From positions 8,122,001 to 8,186,000 of the forward strand of contig NC_079975.1 of the NCBI RefSeq assembly GCF_029852145.1: DNA of 64,000 nt, written 5' to 3'. How positions within the stretch are numbered: the first letter of the stretch is position 1; each line of letters starts with the position of its first letter. This stretch comes from Microplitis mediator (Eukaryota > Arthropoda > Insecta > Hymenoptera > Braconidae). This document shows, in pieces, positions 26,601 through 36,085 of the stretch. The notes under the pieces are model-generated. The model saw only the letters and a program-made list of their open reading frames with translations. It searched no databases and was not told the DNA's origin. Both the position numbers and the translations under genes were made by a program.

Positions 26601-27528
26601 ATATTGTTTATATATATTTTCCAGTATATTGCAAAATATATGGTTTCCAGTATATTGTAAAATATATGGCACTTTTTTGACTTTTCTTAGGTTATTGCGT
26701 TAGTTATTCAGTAAATGTAAGGACAATGAAAAGAAGGAAAAAAAAAATAATAAATTTGACTTTTTTTGTGGAATTGTGTAGAAATTGAAGAAGTATATTA
26801 AAAAAATAAAATTTTCAATATATTGCGAAAAATATAAGTTGTAATATATTGGAAAAATATAATTCCAATATACCGCGAACCATATATTTAAACATATAAA
26901 TTCTATCATATATAATCAATTATATATACACTATCCATATATGACAAGAATCTATTGAGCATTATATGAGATAATATATATAGAAAAATACAAAACATTA
27001 TATACAAGTAAATATATTATTATAAATATATAATCCAATATATGTAAAAAACATATATTTTTCAATATAGATATTTTTGCCGCTATATATTTATCACATA
27101 TTCACCATATATTTTTTTTTATATACTCTTAACAATATATAGCTTTTCCATGCGGGAAAGCTGTGGTTTTTTCTGTTAAATTACTCAAATTTTCATAATT
27201 AAAATGCAGTATTATTTTTTTGCCGCACTATTAGTAAAAAATTGGCCTCTTTCGACCGATTCCAGGCATTAAAACTCCCATTGTCCTGCAAAGAATATGA
27301 AAAATATAGTGCGTGGCACAAAATGCACAACAATTTCATACTTCGGGTGATGCCAGCCAACTTTACCCTGGTCTAAAATTGTTTTGTTTTATCCCTTGTC
27401 GCACATTATACTAATAAATGATCCACTTTAATTACTAACATCATATCTTAATTATATTACAACATTTTAATTAATTGAGTACTTTAATTATTTAAATTTC
27501 AGCAAATAGTTGGGAACAATCCGACTAA
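5672..27528 (+). CDS. CA10: Carbonic anhydrase-related protein, CA10/11 (CARP) type, nine coding exons
   Basis: Coding exons, all with GT-AG borders and matching phases: 5672-5735, 17924-17974, 20498-20826, 20911-21006, 21077-21143, 22946-23100, 25159-25287, 25373-25418, 27503-27528. They sum to 963 nt (320 aa plus TAA). The first exon continues 5' to an acceptor at 5628, so a further upstream untranslated exon is expected. Residues 1-21 are a hydrophobic signal peptide. Residues 27-38 hold the SWEEWWTYDGIS opening typical of animal CARP X/XI, followed by an alpha-carbonic-anhydrase fold. Of the three zinc histidines (CA II 94, 96, 119), the first two are present (H125, H127 in HLHYG) but the third is Gln150. 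The Thr199 equivalent is kept (T231) and the Thr200 equivalent is Met232. The protein should therefore be catalytically dead, as known for the family. Vertebrate CA10/11 are secreted neuronal neurexin partners; a similar role here is inference. Introns 1 and 2 are packed with mobile elements. Confidence 0.93.
5812..5972. repeat. Fold-back repeat in CARP intron 1
   Basis: TTCAGTCAGCGGGCA and TGCCCGGTGACTGAA face each other, with GTTTCGTCCCTCGGGAAC at the tip. This is an imperfect palindrome of about 110 bases. Confidence 0.55.
6441..7545. repeat. Diverged tandem duplication, two units of about 545 bp
   Basis: Unit 1 (about 6461-7000) and unit 2 (about 7001-7545) share long blocks in the same order. 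Examples are AAAGAAATACTTTTAAAATA, the ATAAGTTATRTGGAATGAAA block and the AATTTCATTAAGATCYGATA block. No coding frame is kept. Confidence 0.75.
7546..8835. other. CARP intron 1 sequence, no gene seen
   Basis: Starts with a short TA microsatellite (7546-7572). It contains a dispersed ~100-bp repeat at 8165-8275 (GTGATGTCAGCCAACTTCGC) with a second copy at 27310-27412. Nothing else is recognised. Confidence 0.5.
9277..10331. mobile_element. Element Y nested in X3
   Basis: The left arm (poly-A run, then TTGTTATCTTAACAAAAGTC) pairs with a right arm ending AAATTTTTTTTTTTTTTCAGTG; the arms match over about 48 bases. TA flanks both sides (9275-9276, 10332-10333). The intact site in X2 reads CTTAATATACGGATAAC. 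Confidence 0.75.
9706..10160. mobile_element. GTTACnGTAAG-word element, copy X1 (uninterrupted, 455 bp)
   Basis: CACGGAAAAAAGAGTTTCG at left, TTTTTTTCCGTG at right, TA on both sides. It is the reverse orientation of X2 and X3 (type B end left, type A end right) and lies inside Y. It is the best intact reference for the family. Confidence 0.8.
10488..10774. mobile_element. 287-bp MITE with long perfect-like ends
   Basis: The terminal inverted repeats match over about 31 bases, beginning CACGGAAAAAA and including GCAGTTGAAAAATTACAG. TA flanks both ends (10486-10487, 10775-10776). The interior has ACAGTTT / AAACTGT words. It is inserted in X3; the equivalent place in X2 (about 11240) is uninterrupted. 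Confidence 0.88.
11033..12322. mobile_element. GTTACnGTAAG-word element, copy X2 (interrupted)
   Basis: CACGGAAAAACATGTTTTG at left, CTTTTTTTCGTG at right, TA on both sides. It is colinear with X1 inverted, apart from the class-2 insertion at 11312-12133. Confidence 0.8.
11312..12133. mobile_element. Class-2 element E1: CCCTAGTAGAAAT ends, AA target duplication
   Basis: The terminal inverted repeats CCCTAGTAGAAAT / ATTTCTACTAGGG are exact. The left flank is CTTTAA, the right flank AAAATACG, and the empty site in X3 reads GCTTTAAAATACG. The duplication is therefore AA, two bases. Inner words are CCAGTTACT / AGTAACTGG near both ends. The centre is unique, AT-rich and has no coding capacity. 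Confidence 0.88.
12771..13799. other. CARP intron 1 sequence, no gene seen
   Basis: AT-rich DNA with a few A-runs. Neither strand shows a credible ORF or an inverted-end element. Confidence 0.5.
13800..14190. repeat. Word arrays: CCTATG type then GGTGTnAAA type
   Basis: GGAATTTTTACTATGCC and AATAATTCCTATG-type words (13810-14030) resemble the 558-1272 family. They are followed by GGTGTGAAA words (14035-14190) next to a CACTGTAAA end at 14040. Confidence 0.5.
14500..14787. mobile_element. Class-2 element E2: CCCTAACAGACC ends, ACCGTAAATT words, TT duplication
   Basis: CCCTAACAGACC pairs with GGTCTGCTAGGG. TT precedes and follows (14498-14499, 14788-14789). All 288 bases are arrays of TTACCGTAA, TTACGGTAA and TTTACCGT words. 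Related loci: 29355-29685 and 59581-59905. Confidence 0.85.
14934..16038. mobile_element. CTGAGTCnGGTGCAG-word element with long arms
   Basis: The ends GAACCCGAGTGGTTACTGTT and its inverse match over 27 bases, and arms of GC-rich words extend about 300 bases inward. TA is found at both flanks. The unique centre (15250-15830) has no convincing coding frame. Confidence 0.8.
16215..16264. mobile_element. 50-bp minimal CACTGTAAAA element
   Basis: It starts CACTGTAAAAATAAAAT, ends GATTTTTTACAGTG, and TA is on both sides. It consists of little more than the two ends plus one ATTTACTCC word, linking it to the GGAGTGAAT family. Confidence 0.65.
16418..16560. repeat. GGTGTGAAA-word fragment
   Basis: Begins CACTGTAAAAAATATTC with GTGTGAAAATGG words. 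No matching right end is seen. Confidence 0.5.
16600..17920. other. CARP intron 1, 3' end, no gene seen
   Basis: AT-rich DNA up to the acceptor of CARP exon 2 (17923). A direct repeat of the GAGACCTATTTTGTAG / GAGAGATTTTTTGTAG kind occurs at about 16718 and 16890. Confidence 0.45.
18086..18490. mobile_element. ATTTATTTGT-word element
   Basis: The left end CACTATAAAAAGAAATATTTG faces CAAATAAATCTTTTTTTCAG, TA is on the left, and CAAATAAAT / ATTTATTTG words fill the interior. Confidence 0.65.
18541..18815. mobile_element. Fold-back MITE with CCATAG and TGGCCACCTG words
   Basis: CACGAAGAAATTATTGG faces CCAATAATTTCTCCATG, TA is on both sides, and most of its 275 bases pair with each other. A shorter relative is at 40711-40954. 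Confidence 0.8.
19035..19400. repeat. CCAACTTTCTCAGAAAGTTG-word array
   Basis: About 12 imperfect words built from CAACTTTTG, CCAACTTTCTGAGAAAG and their complements. It is more G+C-rich than its surroundings and ends near CTATCAGGG. Element borders are unclear. Confidence 0.6.
19555..20130. repeat. Diverged tandem duplication in CARP intron 2
   Basis: Two copies about 370-420 bases apart share GTAAACACGATAACT, AAAATCACTATCTAAATC-like and ATGAAAAATTTATCTGC-like blocks in the same order. No coding content. Confidence 0.6.
21440..21870. mobile_element. Element with GGGGCAAAGTGGGCC arms
   Basis: GGGGAGGAGGGGGCAAAGTG faces the inverted block ending CACTTTGCCCCCCTCTCTCC, with TA on both flanks. 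Further GCCCAC words occur inside. It lies in CARP intron 5. Confidence 0.75.
22047..22678. mobile_element. GGAGTGAAT-word element, 632 bp
   Basis: Ends CACTGTAAAAAATTAGGAG and AAATTTTTTACAGTG, TA on both sides. Word arrays lie at each end and the middle is unique. A longer copy of the same element, sharing that middle, is at 30487-31314. Confidence 0.8.
23520..23790. repeat. Dispersed CTGAAGTTAGCAGAC repeat in CARP intron 6
   Basis: Shares ordered blocks with 32090-32310, 33490-33895 and 44575-44785: GAAGTTAGCAGACAATT, ATGCACATGTAGAAAATT-like and TTATTAGACGTCGGCTAA-like. Very A/T-rich, non-coding. Confidence 0.55.
24159..24605. mobile_element. CCTGTTGCAGC-word element with 85-bp inner arms
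   Basis: The outer ends are CCGAAAAAAAAATATGCGCTG and ...CACCTTTTTTTTCCGTG. A long inverted repeat (24276-24360 against 24477-24560) includes GGAACAAGTTTCATGTACTA. Words are CCTGTTGCAGCAACAGG types. It is related to the MITE at 29128-29265. Confidence 0.7.
25490..26115. mobile_element. Tandem pair of AATAGTATAC-ended fold-back MITEs
   Basis: Each unit holds a fold-back core (about 25605-25737 and 25885-26021) with ends AAATAGTATAC / GTATATTACTATTT-like, the word GGTAGGACATCCCAATCC and a CTTCGGnTnGGG tip. Shared flanks include AGCGCATGCGCCATT. Relatives lie at 57257-57586. The pair is in the last CARP intron. Confidence 0.7.
26325..27156. mobile_element. Class-2 element E7: CCCGCAT ends, CAATATATTG words, AA duplication
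   Basis: CCCGCATAAAAAACTTTATA at left faces the inverse CCCGCATGGAAAAGCTATAT. AA precedes (26323-26324) and follows (27157-27158). The interior is dominated by AATATATTG / CAATATATT words in both orientations. Located 350 bases before the last CARP exon. Confidence 0.8.
27310..27412. repeat. Dispersed ~100-bp repeat, second copy
   Basis: GGGTGATGCCAGCCAACTT, CCTTGTCGCACATTATACTA and spacing match 8165-8275. Internal complementarity suggests a small fold-back unit. Confidence 0.55.
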
Positions 27529-28659
27529 ATGGGATTGAATTAAATGGATTGCTGCTGTACATGCTTTTTCAAGAGTTATAAACTTTATTGTAAAAAAAAA
27601 TTTAACATATCAACTCGCGTAAAGTCACGTGGCACAAATTACGTGCATATAATATATGATTAAGTCAACAAGAACATATGGGAAAAAAGATGATATAAAT
27701 TAAATAATCATTGCGCCAATAAGACATCAAAAAATGCTTTGTTGTAAAACTTATTAGACCTGATTTGCCTATTATGTTTTGAGTGAACAAAAAAAAAAAA
27801 TTAATTAAATTAAATTAAATAAACACAATACAATAATCTATATAGTTGATTAGAACAGTAAAAGTAACGTAAAAACGTATAAAATTATATATGTATATGT
27901 ATGCGTACGTATATATAAATTTATTAAGAAATTCATATATTTATATATATGTACATATATAATATCTGAAAACGATGAAAGCTATAATTATTGTGGCCTG
28001 CGTGAATGTTATGTAACTATATGCAAAAAAAAACAGAATCATACACAAAACAGATCTATATATAAATATATACATATCACACATGCATACATTTCGACAC
28101 TCATACAAATATTATTTATATGCGCGTATCTATGTGTATGAATGATTATTGATTGCAGATTTATACTATATTCTTGTAATAAAAATGTGAAAAAAAACTA
28201 TAAAAAAAAACAATGTTATTATACTGTCATCTTCCGATAAATAATAATCTAATCAATTTATTAAGAAAAAAAATATAAACAACCTTAAAAATCGTGTATA
28301 ATTTTTTAGACAATGCTGTATATAGATTTTTTATTTTATTTATTAATAGTAGCTTATACATCACGTGGAATCGGAATTATACTCGAGTACTGCCAACACA
28401 CGAGGGTATAATACTGGATGCCACTAGATGTATACAATAATTTACGTAATGAATGCACGAAGAAAAACGCCGTTGAGTGTCCAAAGTCAGCGACATGCAG
28501 TCGGAGTTATAAAAATAATTTACTTTACAATGATAAAAATGATTCTCTGCAGTAATCATGATTAAGAAAAATGATTTAGTCTGTGCTAAGTGTATATCTA
28601 TATATTCGTCAATTCTAATTATTTTGAATCATTTCAAATAATTTTTCTTAATTCGGGTT
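27529..28659 (+). other. 3' UTR and flank of the CARP gene
   Basis: No ORF. Candidate poly(A) signals AATAAA occur near 27816, 28176 and 28236. TATGTA-rich simple sequence lies at 27880-28130. It ends at the next class-2 element. Confidence 0.45.
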
Positions 28660-29344
28660 CCCGGGTCAGAAATAAAACTTGATTTAAGCTTGGTTTACCA
28701 AGTCGAAATTTGGAGCTGTTTTTTTATAAGACAAACTCGACTTTTTTTTACGGAGGTATGAAGTACATTGAGTTTTCGCCTTGGTTTAGACTTAACTAGC
28801 TTACTTAGTCACGATTTAAGACGAATAAATAGAAATCGAGTCGAAATTGACTTGGTTTAGACTTATTCGACTTAAATTATAAGGCGAAAAAGTCAAAACT
28901 AAGGTGAAATAATTTTTATATATTAAGGTGGAAGTAAGGCGAATAAATAACTTTTTTCGACTTGGTTCAGCAAGTCAAAAGTTAGGTGAATGACTATCGT
29001 GCTCGAAGTATTTACGAATAAGTTCAAACTACGATCAAAAAATACAAATAAGTAGAAACTAAAATGAGAAAGGTTCAAAAAGTTGAAAAAAATTTAATTG
29101 AAGTCCAAAAAGTCGAAATCTTATCGACACGGAAAAAAAAAATAGGCGCTGCAACAGAACAAAATCCTATTGTGGCAACAGGATTTTCCTGTTACTACAA
29201 CATGAAAATCCTGTCGCTGCAACAGGATTTTGTTCTGTTGCAGCGCCTATTTTTTTTTTCCATGGAAAAATCGACGGCAAATCGATAACTTCAAAAGAAA
29301 ATAAGGTGAAGCGGGCCTGAATCAAGTTTTATTTTTGACCCGGG
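28660..29344. mobile_element. Class-2 element E4: CCCGGGTC ends, AAGTCGAAAT words, TT duplication
   Basis: CCCGGGTCAGAAATAAAACT faces its inverse, with TT before (28658-28659) and after (29345-29346). The interior has GACTTGGTTTA, AAGTCGAAA and TTTCGACTT words. A MITE (29128-29265) is inserted. An inverted copy without that MITE is E5 (47467-47989). Confidence 0.85.
29128..29265. mobile_element. 138-bp fold-back MITE nested in E4
   Basis: CACGGAAAAAAAAAATAGGC faces GCCTATTTTTTTTTTCCATG; words are GCTGCAACAG / CTGTTGCAGC. The matching site in E5 (inverted) reads CTTATCGAAAAATCGAC, without the insert. Confidence 0.85.
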
Positions 29345-29354
29345 TTTATACTTT

Positions 29355-29685
29355 CTCTAGCGGATCCGAATTGCGGTAAACTACCATATTTTACTGCAAA
29401 TTTACAATATTTTACGGTAATTTGCGGCAAATTACTGTAAAACGTGATGGAAATACGATAGTTTACGGTAGAATACGGTGAATAACTGCAATTTACTGCA
29501 CTTTGTGGCATTTTTACCGCAACACAGCCAAATACTTCACTTTACGGTAAAATGCCGTAATTTTGCAGTAAATCTGCATGTTTACAGTGAAATACTGTAA
29601 TGTTACCACAAATCTACAGTTAATCGCCGTAACTTGCCGTAAAATACCGTAATTTTTCCGAATACCGTAAATTCTTCGGCATGAG
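29355..29685. repeat. Degenerate ACCGTAAATT-word array (E2 family)
   Basis: The left edge CTAGCGGATCCGAATTGCGG aligns with the start of E2 (CCCTAACAGACC...). TTACCGTAA / TTTACGGTA words follow. The terminal CCC/GGG is lost. Confidence 0.6.
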
Positions 29686-30486
29686 TTATATGAATGATTT
29701 TATTTTTAATTAAAAATAATATCATCTAATATGTAAATAATCTTTTCGCTTAATTTATTTCTTTTCATTAGAGCTTTCAGTCAAATTAACATTTTTATTA
29801 AAACAAAATAAATGATAATTTATTTTTATCTGTACTTTATGTAGAAAAACATACGTATAAAGTGCAATGTTTTATTTTTCATTTCATTGGTATTCAATAT
29901 TTATTTTACAAATACGGTATTAATGATTTTTTTAATTTATATAAAGTAATAATAATACATAAATTAAATGTATATTTAATGAGTGTATTCATGAATTAAA
30001 GCTTCATTGAGAGTTTCAATTGTTGATACATTGGGTTCATGAAAACATACAACTGTGATAATTTTAAATTCAAATTTTAAGTATTTATGTTAAATCGACC
30101 GACTCACCATCTCTTGTTTTTAATAAAGAGATAACAGTCAACGCCCACAAAATACCCACAACTTTTCTTTTTTTACTACAAATACTTAAATTAAGCAATG
30201 AGACATAAACGGATTCTGCACCAAAGTCATAAATATTTTTCAAACAAATGAATACGATTTCTTCAAATAGTTAAAAATATCAAAATTTTCATTTTTTTTT
30301 TTTTTAATTATACTATTATTTCTAACAGTTAGTTTTTTTTGTCTGCGTGAGATTTTTGCTGCACAGCAAAAATTTTAGTAAGTATACAGAAGTGGGTTTC
30401 AACTCGGCTGCTCAATTCGAAAAATCAGTAAAAGCGAAATTTTCAAAAGCTAATGATTTTTTTGTATTTTTACACTCTACACTGTA
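29686..30486. other. Intergenic AT-rich DNA, no gene seen
   Basis: No credible ORF, splice pattern or element ends. Poly(T) near 30290. Confidence 0.5.
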
Positions 30487-31314
30487 CACTAAAAAATCGG
30501 GAGTGAATACGAATTTTATTTCAATCCGAATTCACTCCGTCACTCGGAGTTCCGGAGGTGAAAAAAAAGTTACTCCGCATGCGGAGTGAATAGAGATTTT
30601 TTTATGAGCGGAGTGATTTCGGAGTGACGAAGATTTTATTTAAGTCCGCATTCACTCCAGTCCGGAGTTTTAATACTTAAATAAATTTATAATTAATAGA
30701 AACAACTGTTAATTAGAAACATAATTATTTAAATAAATAATTCATTCAGATATTAATAATTAAACTTAACATATTATGTTTTTAATTTATAAAATGTTTT
30801 AGTAACTCACTAAATTATAATTTCATATATATAATACATAATGAGAATATTAAATTATTGAACAGCTATAGTGACATAGTTTTTATGGGAATATTTTATA
30901 TTTCGGTACAAAATAAAATGTTATCTCGTGGTATGATTGATGTAAATCATACGACAGTTTGTGACTCAGTAGAATTATATTTGTCAAAGTTTTATTATCA
31001 GCTGCTTATAATTTTTAAAAATCATTTCGCGTGAATTTATAGACAGGGAGCTCGTAATTATTTCCGTACTCAATATAAATGTCAAAATATCAAAGACCAA
31101 AGCTCACTGTGTTTAAGTAATTTTTTTTATAATTAATATTTTCCGAAACTTCTCTTCGGAGTGAAATTCACTTCGAGGGAAGTAAATAAATAAAAAATCA
31201 TCCACTCCGCGATAACTCCCATTCGGAGTGAATTCCACTTCGAAGGGGAGTGGAAAATAAAAAGTCATCCACTCTGGAATCACTCCGCCTTCACTCCGCA
31301 AATTTCTTACAGTG
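30487..31314. mobile_element. GGAGTGAAT-word element, long copy
   Basis: Ends CACTAAAAAATCGGGAGTG and GCAAATTTCTTACAGTG with TA flanks. The middle matches 22250-22600. The right word array is duplicated (31140-31200 and 31215-31290), making this copy longer. Confidence 0.75.
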
Positions 31315-31893
31315 TATGTAATACATTTTTTTTTCTAATTTTTATACGTGGAATTTTTTTACATTGATTTAACACCGTTATTTTAACACCGCCTACACCG
31401 GTGTTATTTTATTTTAACACCACTCTTCTTGCAGTACATAATTCTATTTATTAAAAACAAAAATAATTAACACGATTTAAAATAAATAGCATTATTTTAT
31501 GTCAAACATTACAACAACCGATTACGTTAATCTTAAAATCTTGTATTGTAAAACGCGTGTTTATATTTTTTTTATTTGCTTCAAACAAATAGTAGACAAT
31601 CCCATCAATATTAATTTTATTATCAACCATAATCTGATTAAATCCGTCTGTGCTGCAATAATGACAGGAATGATTTGCGACACAACAAACTTGGGGTGGT
31701 AATTCCGTGCATTGTATGTACATCGAGAGCTTAGTAATCAATTACTCAGACTATATACTCTCACAAACTATTACCAGCACCTACGACTGATTAATAAATT
31801 CTTCATTCTTCGATTCATATATATGTATGTATATAGTCAGCAGTTACTAATCACCTTAATTACCTTAATAAATAATTATATCCTTTCATACTA

Positions 31894-32037
31894 CACAGAA
31901 AAAAAAGATTTCTTAGCACAAAAAATATTTTGTATTAAATAGAAAAAAAAAATTCTCATGATTAGAGAAAATTTTTTTAAAAAAATCTCTTGGGCTGAAT
32001 AACAATATTTTGCGTCAAGAAATTGTTTTTTTCTGTG
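31894..32037. mobile_element. 144-bp MITE with CACAGAAAAAAAAG ends
   Basis: CACAGAAAAAAAAGATTTCTT faces AAGAAATTGTTTTTTTCTGTG with TA on both sides. The word inside is CAAAAAATATTTTG. Confidence 0.7.
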
Positions 32038-33030
32038 TATTTTTTAAAAATATTTTTTGTTTTAAGTCTTAATTATTTTTTTTGTCAATTAAATAAAAAA
32101 TGACATCAATTTATGACTATGAAGTTAGCGGACGTCTGATAATTTTTTTAATTCATTTAAAACGACAAATTATACAAGAAAAATATTTTTAAAAATTGCA
32201 CTTCAAATTATTTTAATTTTCTACATCTGCATATTTAGTTTTTTTTTTTTTTTTGTAATTTATTTGTTGAAAAAAAATGTCAACAAATTATGAATTCTCT
32301 ACCAACTTCAAGATCATAATAATTTTATTTATAAAAAAATAAAAAATTAATTTTAAAAAAACCAATTAATTATCATTTTCAAATTTAATCCCTATCATAA
32401 TATTTTATTTGTGTCTAAATAATAGAAACAATTACGATTTAAATATTAAGCGGCTTTGTCATACGCAAAGTTTTCCGTCTGTAAATGAACAAAGGGTTGA
32501 CGATGAGGGTAAAATGTACATAGCAATGATATGAGTTGTCATTGTAGTAGTATATATCGAAATGTATGGAAACAAGTAGTAGATACAGAGGAGACGAGTT
32601 TCATTGAACGAGGGCTGTGGAATTTCCCAGTGCTGCCACGATGGCGGTATATGCGGACAGCGTAGGGGTAGTAAGAGGGTAAATGAACATAGAGGATGAT
32701 AGACAAAGGGGATGGAGGAAAGAGGGGTAGATTACAAATCCGTGGTTGTATCTTCGCTGCGGCAAATCTGCGTATTGCACTGTCACGTTGAACTTAAGCA
32801 ACAAATCAAATTTTAATATTACTTGGTAAACTTTATTTATAAATATTATATATTATTGAAGATAAGCACATGTGAAATTTATTATTATAAACTAGCTTTG
32901 GACGATATGGAACACTGCACCCGGCCTGGATTAGGGTGTCAGTCGCGTCCTCCGATCAATCGGGTTTGTATGTTTCACTATCCACACATTTTAAAAACTC
33001 TCCAGTGAAAGTGTAAGTGGTATTTTTATC
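32038..33030. other. Intergenic; dispersed repeat then a GC-richer stretch
   Basis: 32090-32310 is a copy of the CTGAAGTTAGCAGAC repeat. 32460-33010 is less AT-rich and has no gene-like frame. It ends at a GTAAGT donor-like site (33012), so it could hold a non-coding first exon or promoter for the gene at 41.4 kb. I cannot support that further. Confidence 0.3.
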
Positions 33031-33351
33031 AATTATCGTCCATTACATTTTTATTTTTTACTTTACATAAACATCATTGTTATCTGTAATCATATAGAGT
33101 CAACAATAAATGGTGAATTATTTATAAAAAAAAAAAAAAATGTGTCTGAACATTAGAGTGACCATCTACAGCCATAATTGATTAAACCTCAAAGTGAGTC
33201 TCTATATGAATACAAAACTTTTGTTGACACATTTATTAAATATTTATAAACTTTTTTATTTCATGTACGTGATATGTTGATTATTTAATTATGATGATTA
33301 ATTAAATTTTCATAGACATACATTTTATTTAATGCAATTTAATACGGCTTT

Positions 33352-33475
33352 TATTATTATTGTTATTATTATTATTATTGTTATTATTATTATTATTGTT
33401 ATTATTATTATTATTGTTATTATTATTATTATTGTTATTATTATTAATATCATTATTATTATTATTATTATTTTT
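33352..33475. repeat. 18-bp minisatellite
   Basis: About five units of TTATTATTATTATTATTG, then pure ATT. The Ile/Asn-rich frames here are repeat artefacts. Confidence 0.9.
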
Positions 33476-33489
33476 TATACTGAAAAAAA

Positions 33490-33895
33490 AAATGATCTTA
33501 AAGTTAGTAGACAATTAAACATTTTTGAATTTTTTTTTCAACAATTTAATAAAAAAAAAAAAAATCTGAAAAAATACACATGTAGAAAATAAAAAAAACT
33601 ATAAGTGAAATTTCCTAAAATATTTTTTTTTTATAAATTTATCGTTTGTAAAAATTCCAAAAATTATTAGGCATCGGCTGATTTTAGTATCATGAAGAAT
33701 GATCCTGAAGTTAGCAGACAATTAACAATTTTTTGATTTTTTTTAAACAATTTAATAAAAAAAAAAAATCTAAAAAAATGCACATGTAGAAAATTAAAAA
33801 AACAATAAGTGCAGTTTTCTAAAATATTTTTTTTTGTAAATTTATCATTGGTAAAAGAATCCAAAAATTATTAGACATCGGATGCTTTCAGTATG
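33490..33895. repeat. Tandem pair of CTGAAGTTAGCAGAC dispersed repeats
   Basis: Two units of about 200 bases share AAAGTTAGTAGACAATTAA-like, ACACATGTAGAAAAT and AAAATTATTAGGCATCGG-like blocks. Confidence 0.65.
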
Positions 33896-34606
33896 AAAAA
33901 ATATATTTAAGAACCTGAAATATAAAATATATGAAAATTACAGTGACATTTAAAAACAAAAACATCTAAAATTTAAAGTTTGTTAAACACAATAAATACA
34001 ATATATCATTGTGATAGTTAAAAAGTGAACTATTATGTATTCAACACTTGTTGAAAGACAAGAAAGAAAGTTTTGTAGTCTTTTGTCTACTGATATAGAT
34101 GAGTTTTAAAAAATAAACTAACAAAATATAAATTGTTAGCTAACTTTTTAACAGGAAAACTTTATACATAAAATAAAAAATAAAAACAATTATTTTAACA
34201 GTGAATTTTATATTTTATATTTCATTACAATACTATTGATAAATAAAAATAATTAATTTTGAGTTCATTAATTATAGTAAATTTAAATAAAAAAAAAAAT
34301 TTTAATATCAAGTTTTTATTTTCATTAAATCTTTATAATTTCCACTGCAATGATTATCGTATGCATCTACAAAAACTCAAGTAGTCGAGGTTAAGATATA
34401 AAAGAGGAAACATGAAAGTAATAAAGAAAAAAGGTCGAGTGTAATGGTGATGTTGAGTTGTAACATAAAAAAAAAAAAAAAAAAATCGATATATAACCAA
34501 TAAGTATTAATTGATTGCTTATAATTATGTATGAAAAAAATTAAGTTCCGCGCATCCAAAAGCTTGATCACACGCTGCCACTGATATTGTGCTCATGATC
34601 AATGTA

Positions 34607-34611
34607 CAGTA

Positions 34612-34676
<65 letters not shown>
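34607..34676. repeat. (TA)n microsatellite
   Basis: About 33 dinucleotide units. Confidence 0.97.
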
Positions 34677-34679
<3 letters not shown>

Positions 34680-34681
<2 letters not shown>

Positions 34682-36085
34682 TACAGTGAGAGATTTGGCT
34701 GGACCACTGCGCATTATGAATGAGACACATTGAAGAAGTAAATGAGAAAGAGAAAAAGTGTTACGGCAAATAGTATACAGCCTTAGACATTCAAATTCGT
34801 GTCAACAAGACTCTTGTAATGTCCTCCATGTACCACTTAATAGGACGTAGCACCCTTTTCAATATTATCCGCGCTTCAATCATTTCCTTATATTTCTTAT
34901 CCATCGACATGCGCGTTTATGAGGCCAACGACCACAACATTACAACTGAGTCATCACATTTTACCTTTCTTCAGATTACTTATATATCAGATATTTATTG
35001 CCTGTGACTTCGTTTAAAGCTTATTCGGGTGACGTCATACATATATATCACAATATATTTTTCATTTCGTAGCTACTATTTTTACTTATTATCTTTTTGT
35101 TTGTCGGGTAAATAAATTGTTTTTAAAAATATACATTTCATAAATATAAAATGGAAAACTTTTTTAATGAAATAAATAACGCAATAAAAATCGTTATATA
35201 AAATATAAAAATTATTAATATGTAAATTTTGTTTAATAAAATTGTCGCAAATGAATGGGGAAAAATTAATAGGTCAAGTTATGAGAAATAAAAGAACTTG
35301 ATTTATATGGAGAGACCGTCGAATTGAAAAGATTTAATGATATCATTGATGTATATTATCTGTATTGTTAAATTTATTTTATAGAAAAATTTTTATCTCG
35401 AGAATTTAACATATTTCGTCTATGGACATGATCTGAATTTGTTTTTTTTTTTTTACAGAAAATCCATTTTCGTTGAAACAATAAAAGATTTATTATTTGA
35501 ATTTTAAATTTCTTATGAAAATTATTCAGAATTATTTCAATGATAGATAAGAATAAAATGATGGAAAAATAATATTTTTATAATTTATATAAATTTAGAT
35601 GAATCTGTTTTGACTCAACTGCAGATCCATTTATAGTAAAATTTAAGAGTTTTATTTGAATTATTTTTTATTTTGAAAATCAAATTTTTTAATTATTGGA
35701 TTGCATTCAAAATTAATTATGATCTATATGTTGATACTGGGGGGGGGGGGGAGGCAAAATGAGCTTACATTTATATTACATATAAGTCCATATTGTTCAC
35801 TTTCCCCTATAGGGAAAAATTGGACCACTGAGAAAATAATAAATTTCTGTGCAGGAATACGGAGAATTTTTTTTTTTAACTTCCATTTGAAGAAATGAAA
35901 CCAAATTTCCAGTTGCTATAGAAAAAAATTTTTTCCTCAGGCGGGTAAAACGGACCACCCTTGCGAAAAAAGTAAAAAAAATGATTGTAATAAAATTGTT
36001 TATATCTAATCTAAGTGAAAAAAGATATTTGCAATACTGATAGTAAATAAAGATGCCGACAAAAAAAAAATTATTGAAGATAAAT
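34680..36085. other. Intergenic, no gene seen
   Basis: 34690-35035 is less AT-rich but shows no splice-supported frame. 35738-35950 has a poly(G) run followed by GGACC words that loosely recall the 21440 element. Confidence 0.4.

Noticed and set aside
33329..33592. Poly-Asn and poly-Ile frames on both strands
   Set aside because: Artefacts of the ATT minisatellite; no splice or start context.
34819..35007. 62-codon frame in a GC-richer intergenic stretch
   Set aside because: No domain, no splice context and no conserved features; composition alone is not enough.
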